DNA of 5,771 bases from an uncultured Janibacter sp. (lineage in GTDB: Bacteria > Actinomycetota > Actinomycetes > Actinomycetales > Dermatophilaceae), in contig CAMICF010000192.1 of assembly GCA_946222495.1 (NCBI GenBank), forward strand, positions 1 to 5,771, read 5' to 3'. Under the pieces are notes generated by a model. That model saw only the letters and a program-made list of their open reading frames with translations, did not search any database and had not been told where the DNA came from. Every line of letters starts with the position of its first letter. Within the stretch, counting starts at the first letter, position 1. Positions 1 through 4,528 of the stretch are shown piece by piece. Position numbers and translations under genes: made by a program.

Positions 1-295
1 GTCGCACCGATCCGGCGTCGCCCACCGTGACGTCACCGGCCCGCTGCACCCCCTCACCGCGGTCCACCCACACCGAGCCGTCGCCGTTGACGAGGACATC
101 GGTGACCCGCTCGTCGGCCACGAGCGGCTCGAGCACGCCGAGCCCCATGAGCTCCGCCTGCAGCTCCCCCGACCGTCGCTCCGCCCCCGACGCCCCCAGG
201 CGCACGGACTCCTCCCGGGCCACGTCGGCGATGGCCGACCGGTCGGGCACCCGGCCGGCACGGACCTGGTCGTCGATCGCGCTCGACCACTTCAC
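1..295 (-). CDS. tadA: TadA/CpaF-type secretion ATPase, N-terminal fragment (runs off the window)
   Basis: This is the start of the ATPase that powers assembly of a Tad/Flp-type pilus or related type II/IV secretion apparatus at the inner face of the membrane. Only the first 98 codons are present. Seen: residues about 51-83 carry the stretch beginning LGVLEPLVADERVTDVLVNG and ending in VWVDRGEGV, which is the typical N-terminal domain signature of TadA/CpaF ATPases. The Walker A/B, Asp and His boxes would lie beyond the window edge. The GTG start at 295 shares four bases (GTGA) with the stop of the upstream ssd gene, and no convincing Shine-Dalgarno precedes it, so translational coupling is likely. 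Residues 1-45 are a polar, variable lead-in. In many actinobacteria ssd is followed by tadA, tadB, tadC and flp/tadE-like genes, so more of this cluster is expected to the left. Family assignment is firm; the substrate (pilus or other) is inferred from the family. Confidence 0.88.
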   Translation of the reverse strand, partial: MKWSSAIDDQVRAGRVPDRSAIADVAREESVRLGASGAERRSGELQAELMGLGVLEPLVADERVTDVLVNGDGSVWVDRGEGVQRAGDVTVGDAGSVR

Positions 296-1008
296 GAGGC
301 CAGCCCCAGGACGCTCTCACCCAGGGACCCACGTTCCTCGGGGAGCGAGGAGGCGAGTGCGACCGCGACCTCGCGCACCGGTCCCCGTGGTCGGGGCGAC
401 CTCCCCCGCGCCTCGTCACGGACGACGCCGGGGTCGTCGGCCAGGTGCTCGAGGAGCGGCAGTCCCAGGTGCTCGGAGGCCCGGACCGCGACGCGCGAGG
501 CCCGACGGTCGCCGCGGGTCACGAGGAGTGCCCGCTCCGAGGCCTCACCCAGACCGGCGACGCAGGCCTGGCCGTCGCGCAGCCACCGCGGGCGCAGCCC
601 GACGACCACGACGACGATGTCCGCGGCCTCCAGCCACACCCACGGCACGAGCGGGCCCGAGGGGACGTCGACGACGACCGGGCCGACGCGCGCCAGCCCT
701 CGCACCACCTCGCGCACCGTGCCGGCCTCCGGCGATCGACCGCGGGCGGCGAGGACCGGCACCGGCCCCGTAGGGAGGTCCCTGCGCAGCCGGGTCGCGT
801 CGACCTCGCCCTCGTGCTCGGCGAGGTCCTCCCAACGCAGCCCCTCGAGGTGCTCGACGGCGAGGGTCGAGTCCAGCCCACCCGCTCCGAACCCACCATC
901 GACGAGCGTCGGCGTCGTCTCCCGGGAGAGGACGGTCGCGGTGACGGCGGCCAGGGTCGAGGTGCCCAAGCCTCCGGAGGCTCCGGTGATGACGATGACG
1001 GGATGCAT
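292..1008 (-). CDS. ssd: Septum-site-determining protein Ssd / CpaE-like MinD-superfamily ATPase
   Basis: A 238-residue MinD/CpaE superfamily protein of the actinobacterial Ssd type (Rv3660c-like), usually encoded just upstream of the tad genes and thought to act in localising the Tad machinery or septum. Seen: an N-terminal strand then a glycine-rich loop GASGGLGTST (residues 9-18), a switch region LVDGGFGAGGLD (35-46) with Asp37, the Ssd-typical segment GLRWEDL (56-62), and a Walker B-like VVVDVPSG (111-118). Neither lysine of the deviant Walker A motif (KGGxGKT) is present, and the usual second Asp of the switch (VDxD) is Gly39. Lysine loss is common in Ssd/CpaE-type proteins. Many Ssd proteins are about 350 residues with an N-terminal receiver-like domain; that domain is absent here. 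ATG at 1008 is preferred: it sits directly before the first beta strand and has AGGG eight bases upstream. A GTG at 1032 would add eight residues but lacks an SD. It overlaps tadA by four bases. Confidence 0.87.
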   Translation of the reverse strand: MHPVIVITGASGGLGTSTLAAVTATVLSRETTPTLVDGGFGAGGLDSTLAVEHLEGLRWEDLAEHEGEVDATRLRRDLPTGPVPVLAARGRSPEAGTVREVVRGLARVGPVVVDVPSGPLVPWVWLEAADIVVVVVGLRPRWLRDGQACVAGLGEASERALLVTRGDRRASRVAVRASEHLGLPLLEHLADDPGVVRDEARGRSPRPRGPVREVAVALASSLPEERGSLGESVLGLAS

Positions 1009-1110
1009 GTCCTCGACCCTGCCGCGCACCACGACGGGGCGGCCGGGACCCGTGAGGACTGTGGACGGACTCGACCGTCACCCGGCGCTTGTGGAACGAG
1101 CGGAGGACCA

Positions 1111-1156
1111 CCCCAGAGAAAGGGGACGGCCCCGGCGGGGGAGCGCCGGGGCCGTC
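1111..1156 (-). terminator. Strong GC hairpin followed by a short pyrimidine tract (terminator or leader attenuator)
   Basis: A perfect 13-bp inverted repeat (arms 1125-1137 and 1144-1156) with a 6-base loop. On the minus strand the stem is followed by CCCTTTCTCT, a weak U-containing tract. On the plus strand nothing U-rich follows. The sequence therefore favours termination of leftward transcripts, either readthrough from the Fic-like gene or, if the promoter at 1224-1251 is real, the ssd leader itself. A second short pairing, CCCC/GGGG (1111-1114 with 1122-1125), borders it. Confidence 0.55.
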
Positions 1157-1162
1157 AACGCG

Positions 1163-1182
1163 GGCTCCGGGGGGAGGGAGCC
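1163..1182 (-). repeat. Inverted repeat GGCTCC/GGAGCC
   Basis: Arms at 1163-1168 and 1177-1182 with an 8-base purine-rich spacer on the plus strand. It would form a small hairpin in a leftward transcript, between the two larger ones. Short GC-rich repeats arise by chance in this composition, so it matters only as part of the cluster of hairpins. Confidence 0.35.
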
Positions 1183-1190
1183 GTGCGTTG

Positions 1191-1214
1191 GCCGCTCAAC
1201 CCGAAGGGAGCGGC
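1191..1214 (-). repeat. Inverted repeat GCCGCTC/GAGCGGC, first hairpin of the putative ssd leader
   Basis: A perfect 7-bp repeat (1191-1197 and 1208-1214) whose spacer contains CCCGAAGGG, an alternative inner stem. It lies a few bases downstream of the predicted minus-strand transcription start and would be the first structure formed in that RNA. Confidence 0.4.
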
Positions 1215-1223
1215 TGAGACACA

Positions 1224-1251
1224 ACTCTAGTCATCACACGAGTGAGCGCAA
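1224..1251 (-). promoter_or_regulatory. Candidate promoter for ssd-tad (TTGCGC-N16-TAGAGT)
   Basis: On the minus strand TTGCGC (1251-1246) is followed after 16 bases by TAGAGT (1229-1224), which fits the actinobacterial housekeeping -10 pattern TANNNT. The predicted start near 1215-1220 would give ssd a leader of about 210 bases. The spacer contains TCACACGAGTGA (plus strand 1234-1245), a TCAC-N4-GTGA inverted repeat that could be an operator. Just downstream on the plus strand, GACAC at 1218-1222 matches the short core recognised by WhiA, but five bases alone prove nothing. Confidence 0.4.
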
Positions 1252-1270
1252 TTCCAGACAGGTATTACTT

Positions 1271-1289
1271 CAGTGACGCCTGTTCACTG
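1271..1289. repeat. Inverted repeat CAGTGA-N7-TCACTG
   Basis: A perfect 6-bp repeat with a 7-base spacer in the AT-richer part of the gap, 13 bases beyond the Fic-like stop codon and 20 bases upstream of the candidate ssd -35. It could be an operator for a dimeric regulator, or a second 3'-end hairpin of the Fic-like gene. No U tract follows it on the minus strand. It shares the GTGA/TCAC words with the repeat at 1234-1245. Confidence 0.35.
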
Positions 1290-1290
1290 C

Positions 1291-1311
1291 CCTCGGCGGC
1301 CTCATCCGAGG
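1291..1311 (-). repeat. Hairpin CCTCGG/CCGAGG spanning the stop codon of the Fic-like gene
   Basis: Arms 1291-1296 and 1306-1311 flank the TGA stop (1302-1304). It could contribute to the 3' end of that transcript. No T-run follows, so intrinsic termination here is weakly supported. Confidence 0.3.
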
Positions 1312-2156
1312 CGTCCGGCGCGGACCGAGTCGGCCACCCGCCAGCCCTCCTCGGCACCGGCCACGAGCGAGTCCCCGCAGTGCTTGAGCCACAGGCTCAC
1401 GCCCGGCTGACCGCCGTGCACGTAGCCGTTCAGGGACCCGAGGTAGGCGGGCCCCCCTTCGTGCCCGTGACCGGCCTCCGGCACGGCGACACCGGTCGGG
1501 TCGAGCCCGGTCGCCACGACGAGCGTGCGCTCGATCGCCCGCGCCACGAGCCCGTTGCCGACAACGAAGGGACGCACGGCCGCGATCTCCGCGTGGACGA
1601 TGGAGGCGACGACGAGGGCCGGCGCCTCGCTCGCGGACTGCATGAGGTCGATGATGCCCGCGAGCCGGGACTGCAGCTCCGCCCCGGTGGGCGCCGGGCC
1701 GAGGTCGGCGAACTCCTCGCAGCCCTCGTCCCCGCGCCGGGGACGGCCGAGCTGGTCCCGGTCGTCGACGAGCTGGGCGGCCGCGGCGGTGTGGAGCCGG
1801 GCCAACGCCTGGCCGGGCGAGCGGATGACGAGCGGCTGGAGGTGCTCCGTCTCGCCGGTCGCGCTGATGGCCCCGTGGATGACCCGCTCCGCGGGGTCCG
1901 GCTCGGGGCTGCGCTCCCGGGCGCCGCGCATGAGGTCGCGCACGATCGTCGCGGTCGAGCGGGCACCGTCGAGCTCGGCGCTGGCCCAGGCACCACGGAC
2001 CCGGGACTCTGCCGCCGCCTCCGGGATCCGGCGGCGCAGCGCCTCGTGCCAGCGCAGCTGGGTGCACACCTCCCGGGCGTGGTCGGATGCCGCCGCGACC
2101 TCGGGAAGGGCGGCGAGCTGGTTCAGGGCGGCGAGCTGGGGGCTGCTGTCGGACAC
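1302..2156 (-). CDS. Fic-fold-like actinobacterial protein with a degenerate catalytic motif
   Basis: A 284-residue protein of a conserved actinobacterial family, often loosely labelled oxidoreductase or Fic family, found near ssd in other genomes. Seen: residues 195-206 read RPFVVGNGLVAR, aligning with the Fic motif HPFx(D/E)GNGRxxR. GNG, PF and the last Arg are kept, but the catalytic His is Arg195, the acidic residue is Val199 and the first Arg is Leu203. The preceding helix IVHAEIAAV and following LVVATGLDP fit the family. Residues 59-64 (SAELDG) resemble the Fic inhibitory motif (S/T)xxxE(G/N) with Asp for Glu. AMP transfer by the normal His-dependent mechanism is therefore unlikely; a binding or regulatory role is inferred. 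No signal peptide or membrane segment is seen. The start is taken as GTG 2156, which lies six bases after a TAGGCT hexamer (leaderless). GTG 2162 would add two residues and has no SD. It is divergent from the kinase gene. Confidence 0.72.
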   Translation of the reverse strand: MSDSSPQLAALNQLAALPEVAAASDHAREVCTQLRWHEALRRRIPEAAAESRVRGAWASAELDGARSTATIVRDLMRGARERSPEPDPAERVIHGAISATGETEHLQPLVIRSPGQALARLHTAAAAQLVDDRDQLGRPRRGDEGCEEFADLGPAPTGAELQSRLAGIIDLMQSASEAPALVVASIVHAEIAAVRPFVVGNGLVARAIERTLVVATGLDPTGVAVPEAGHGHEGGPAYLGSLNGYVHGGQPGVSLWLKHCGDSLVAGAEEGWRVADSVRAGRLG

Positions 2157-2162
2157 GCGCAC

Positions 2163-2168
2163 AGCCTA
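2163..2168 (-). promoter_or_regulatory. Predicted -10 element for a leaderless Fic-like transcript
   Basis: TAGGCT on the minus strand (2168-2163) matches TANNNT and lies exactly six bases before GTG at 2156, so transcription would begin at the start codon. No Shine-Dalgarno is available. No clear -35 is seen. It is half of the inverted repeat CCTAG-N6-CTAGG (2165-2180) shared with the opposite promoter. Confidence 0.5.
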
Positions 2169-2176
2169 GGCCGCAC

Positions 2177-2182
2177 TAGGGT
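2177..2182 (+). promoter_or_regulatory. Predicted -10 element for a leaderless kinase operon transcript
   Basis: TAGGGT at 2177-2182 followed by six bases and the ATG at 2189. This TANNNT-N6-ATG arrangement is the standard layout of leaderless actinobacterial mRNAs. The six-base gap (GCCGCC) contains no Shine-Dalgarno. No convincing -35 is visible, which is common for such promoters. It is expected to drive the kinase, regulator, DUF485 and symporter genes. Confidence 0.55.
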
Positions 2183-2188
2183 GCCGCC

Positions 2189-3388
2189 ATGGACGCCGGC
2201 CTCCACCTCCCCACCGCGGTGGCCGTGTCAGTCGTGTTCGTCGTCGGTGGCCTGCTCGTCACCTTCATCCGCTGGCGCCGCCGCCGCCCGGGCTTCATCT
2301 CCGTGACGGACCAGGCCACCTACGAGACCCTGCACACCGCCTCGGTGGCCGGGCGCCACTTCGCCGACGGCTTCACCGACGAGGGCTGCGAGCGCGCCGC
2401 CCCCTACCTGCGGGCGATGCTCGCCACCCCCGCCCTCGCCGTCTGCGACACGAGCAGCGTCATCGTCTGGGACGGCGAGGGACGCCACCACCTCCCCGCG
2501 GTCATGGACCAGGCACAACCGGTCATCGCCTCCGGCCGCACGCTCGTCCTCGGCCCGGACGTCATCACCTGCACCTCCGTGGAGTGCCCGGTCCGCTCGG
2601 CCGTCATCGCCCCCGTCACGGTCGAAAACCGGGTCATCGGGACCATCGTCGGCTTCGGCCCGGACGTCTCGGCCGGCCTCGCCCGCGCGGCGGAGGAGGT
2701 CGCCTCGTGGGTGGCCGCCCAGGTCGAGCTCGCCGAGCTCTCCTACGAGCGCACCCGGGCGATGGAGGCGGAGCTGCGCGCCCTTCGTGCCCAGATCTCG
2801 CCGCACTTCATCTACAACAGTCTCGCGGCGATCGCCTCCTTCGTCCGGACCGACCCCGCCCGCGCCCGCGAGCTGCTCCTCGAGTTCGCCGACTTCACCC
2901 GCTACGCCCTGCGCCGTGACGGCGCCTTCACGACCGTGAGCGAAGAGCTGCGCAATGTCGAGCGCTACCTCGTGCTCGAGCAGGCGCGCTTCGGGGAGGA
3001 CCTCGGCATCACCCTGAAGATCGCCCCGGAGGTCCTCCCGGTCCGGGTTCCCTACCTCGCGATCCAGCCCCTCGTCGAAAATGCGGTGCGTCACGGCCTC
3101 GCCCCCAAGGAGGGCCCCGGCCGGGTGACGCTCACCGCCACCGACCACGGCGCCGAGGCGGAGTTCTGGGTCGACGACGACGGTGTCGGCGCCGACCCCG
3201 AGACCATCCGCAAGGTGCTCGACGGGCAGACGCGCACAGACTCCGTCGGGCTGGGCAATGTCGACGCCCGGCTGCGGCAGGTCTACGGCGAGGAGTCCGG
3301 CCTCGTCGTGGAGACGGCACCCGGATCGGGCATGCGCGTCTCCTTCCGGGTACCCAAGTACTCCCCCGCCCTCGAGGAACCCGCCTAG
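2189..3388 (+). CDS. LytS/YehU-type sensor histidine kinase with GAF-like domain
   Basis: A 399-residue membrane-anchored sensor kinase of the LytS/YehU (His_kinase plus HATPase_c) type, partner of the LytTR regulator downstream. Seen: one N-terminal membrane helix (about residues 8-27) followed by a basic stop-transfer patch (RWRRRR), a GAF-like sensory region (about 40-175), and a linker coiled coil (176-200). The phosphoacceptor box ISPHFIYNSL follows, with His206, and then the DHp-like helices to about 265. The ATPase domain has N-box QPLVENAVRHGL (293-304), G1 box DDGVGAD (330-336), G2-like GLGNVDARL (354-362) and GSGMRVSF (379-386). Unlike classical LytS it lacks a 5- or 6-helix membrane sensor, so sensing is probably cytoplasmic through the GAF region, which carries Cys128 and Cys134 (CTSVECP). 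The ATG at 2189 has no SD and fits a leaderless transcript. Linkage to an acetate/pyruvate-type symporter suggests a small carboxylate signal, as in the BtsS and YpdA systems; this is inference. Confidence 0.92.
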   Translation: MDAGLHLPTAVAVSVVFVVGGLLVTFIRWRRRRPGFISVTDQATYETLHTASVAGRHFADGFTDEGCERAAPYLRAMLATPALAVCDTSSVIVWDGEGRHHLPAVMDQAQPVIASGRTLVLGPDVITCTSVECPVRSAVIAPVTVENRVIGTIVGFGPDVSAGLARAAEEVASWVAAQVELAELSYERTRAMEAELRALRAQISPHFIYNSLAAIASFVRTDPARARELLLEFADFTRYALRRDGAFTTVSEELRNVERYLVLEQARFGEDLGITLKIAPEVLPVRVPYLAIQPLVENAVRHGLAPKEGPGRVTLTATDHGAEAEFWVDDDGVGADPETIRKVLDGQTRTDSVGLGNVDARLRQVYGEESGLVVETAPGSGMRVSFRVPKYSPALEEPA

Positions 3389-3391
3389 TCT
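3386..3391 (+). promoter_or_regulatory. Possible internal leaderless promoter for the response regulator
   Basis: TAGTCT at 3386-3391 matches TANNNT and is seven bases before the regulator ATG at 3399. Its first three bases are the TAG stop codon of the kinase. No Shine-Dalgarno is present in the ten bases between the two genes (GTCTGGTCCCC region), so some mechanism other than an ordinary SD is needed to start the regulator. Confidence 0.4.
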
Positions 3392-3398
3392 GGTCCCC

Positions 3399-4160
3399 AT
3401 GCCGCCCACGTCCACGCCTGCGTTGACGGTCCTCGTCGTCGACGACGAGGCCCCCGCCCGCAACGAGGTCGCCTGGCTCCTCGACCAGGACGCCCGCGTC
3501 GACCGGGTCCTCACGGCGGCCAGCGGCACCGCCGCCCTCGCGGCGCTCGAGCGCGAGCACATCGACGTCGTCTTCAGCGACATCTCCATGTCCGGGCTCG
3601 ACGGCATGCAGCTCGCCCGGGTCATCGCCCGCTTCGCCGAGCGCCCCCAGATCGTCTTCGTCACCGCGCACGACCAGCACGCGGTCGACGCCTTCGACCT
3701 CGATGCCGTCGACTACCTCATGAAGCCGGTCCGGCCGGAACGCATCGGCGAGGCCGTCCGTCGGTGCCTCGCCTCGGTCGAGCGGGAGGCCGCGTCCCCC
3801 GAGACCGCCGGGGCCGACGAGACGATCCCCGTCGAGCTCGGCGGCGTGACCCGCTTCGTCCCCCGCAGCGAGATCCGCTGGGTGCAGGCCCAGGGCGACT
3901 ACGCCCGGCTGCACACCCCGGACGGCTCCCACCTCGTGCGGATCCCGCTCGCGACCCTCGAGGAGCGGTGGGCCGAGGCCGGCTTCGTCCGGATCCACCG
4001 GTCGACGCTCGTCTCCACCCGCCACATCAGCGAGGTGCACAACGACGGGGGCCGGTGCACCGTCATCGTCGACGACACGGAGCTCCAGGTGAGCCGGCGG
4101 CACACCCGCCAGCTGCGCAGCACCCTGCTGCGCCCGCGGACCGACCTGGGCGAAGGGTGA
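3399..4160 (+). CDS. LytTR-family response regulator
   Basis: A 253-residue DNA-binding response regulator of the LytR/AlgR/YehT type. Seen: receiver domain (about 9-125) with acidic pair Asp15-Asp16 (VVDDE), phosphoacceptor Asp61 (VVFSDISMSGLDG), Thr89 (FVTAHD) and Lys109 (DYLMKPV). A short linker rich in Glu/Ala/Pro (about 129-142) leads to the LytTR DNA-binding domain (about 143-248), with characteristic segments IRWVQAQGDYARLHT (159-173) and FVRIHRSTLVSTRHI (196-210), and C-terminal VSRRHTRQLR (231-240). All residues needed for phosphorylation are intact. It lies 10 bases after the kinase and overlaps the DUF485 gene by 4 bases, so it is almost certainly the kinase partner. The ATG at 3399 lacks an SD. 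Family precedent (BtsR, YpdB activating transporter genes) suggests it activates this operon or the symporter. I could not pick out the direct repeats a LytTR dimer would bind in the short upstream gap. Confidence 0.93.
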   Translation: MPPTSTPALTVLVVDDEAPARNEVAWLLDQDARVDRVLTAASGTAALAALEREHIDVVFSDISMSGLDGMQLARVIARFAERPQIVFVTAHDQHAVDAFDLDAVDYLMKPVRPERIGEAVRRCLASVEREAASPETAGADETIPVELGGVTRFVPRSEIRWVQAQGDYARLHTPDGSHLVRIPLATLEERWAEAGFVRIHRSTLVSTRHISEVHNDGGRCTVIVDDTELQVSRRHTRQLRSTLLRPRTDLGEG

Positions 4161-4528
4161 CTCCCCCACCTCCTCGCGTGCGCGTCACCCGGACACCGCG
4201 CCAGTCGCGCAGCGAGGGCCCCCGCACCGTCCGGGAGGAGATCGCGGGCACCTCGCGCCTGGGGACGACCTATGTCTCCTCCCTCAGACGCGCCCAGCTG
4301 CAGCTGACCCTCGGGGCGCTCGCCCTCTGCGGGCTGCCGCTCGGCGCCCTTCCCCTGTTCTTCGCCTGCGTCCCGGCGGCGCGGTCGGTCGCCGTCCGCG
4401 GCCTCCCCCTGACGTGGATCGTCCTCGGCCTGCTCGTCTACCCGGGCGTCGTGCTCGCCGCGCGCTGGTACGTCCGCGCCAGCGAGCGCATCGAGTCCGA
4501 CTTCAGCGACGTCGTGAGCCACCGGTGA
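4157..4528 (+). CDS. DUF485-type small membrane protein preceding the symporter
   Basis: A 123-residue protein with two predicted membrane helices (about residues 48-72 and 84-103), a 45-residue polar N-terminal tail rich in Pro/Arg, and a charged C-terminal tail beginning WYVRASERIESDF (104-116). This two-helix layout with the conserved tail matches the DUF485 (YjcH-like) proteins encoded immediately upstream of ActP-type symporters; the biochemical role of this family is not established, and a subunit or assembly role for the transporter is the usual inference. The start is set at GTG 4157, which shares GTGA with the regulator stop. No ATG is available before the first helix, and the only other early candidate, GTG 4178, has no SD. 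GAAGG lies immediately before GTG 4157, too close for an ideal SD, so coupled translation is likely. It overlaps the symporter gene in the same way. Confidence 0.78.
   Translation: MTPPPPRVRVTRTPRQSRSEGPRTVREEIAGTSRLGTTYVSSLRRAQLQLTLGALALCGLPLGALPLFFACVPAARSVAVRGLPLTWIVLGLLVYPGVVLAARWYVRASERIESDFSDVVSHR

Larger units (their letters stand above)
1009..1301. other. Gene-free, repeat-rich intergenic region between ssd and the Fic-like gene
   Basis: No credible coding sequence was found here on either strand. The right half (about 1215-1290) is clearly less GC-rich than its surroundings, as expected for regulatory DNA. The region contains, from right to left in the direction of ssd transcription: a hairpin overlapping the Fic-like stop (1291-1311), a CAGTGA/TCACTG repeat, a candidate promoter with an internal TCAC/GTGA repeat, three successive GC-rich hairpins, and a small GACGG/CCGTC repeat at 1064-1079. 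It may serve both as the 3' end of the Fic-like transcript and the promoter plus leader of the ssd-tad operon. Confidence 0.7.

Noticed and set aside
1125..1156. Plus-strand intrinsic terminator
   Set aside because: The stem is strong, but the plus-strand sequence after it is GC-rich with no T tract and there is no plus-strand gene to its left; the minus strand is the better orientation.
1009..1301. tRNA, small known RNA or riboswitch in the gap
   Set aside because: No cloverleaf, T-loop motif or recognisable riboswitch core was found; only simple hairpins are present.
1242..2306. Long plus-strand open frame across the Fic-like gene
   Set aside because: The minus strand gives the Fic-like protein with family motifs; the plus frame has no domain, and it crosses the divergent promoter gap and the kinase start in another frame.
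2228..3664. Long minus-strand open frame opposite the kinase and regulator genes
   Set aside because: It is a composition shadow. The plus strand encodes complete, motif-bearing kinase and receiver domains here, and the antisense translation is low-complexity Gly/Arg/Asp-rich with no recognisable domain.
4161..4300. Separate promoter before the DUF485-symporter genes
   Set aside because: The genes overlap by four bases and I found no convincing TANNNT with suitable spacing near their GTG starts; operon transcription with coupled translation explains the layout.
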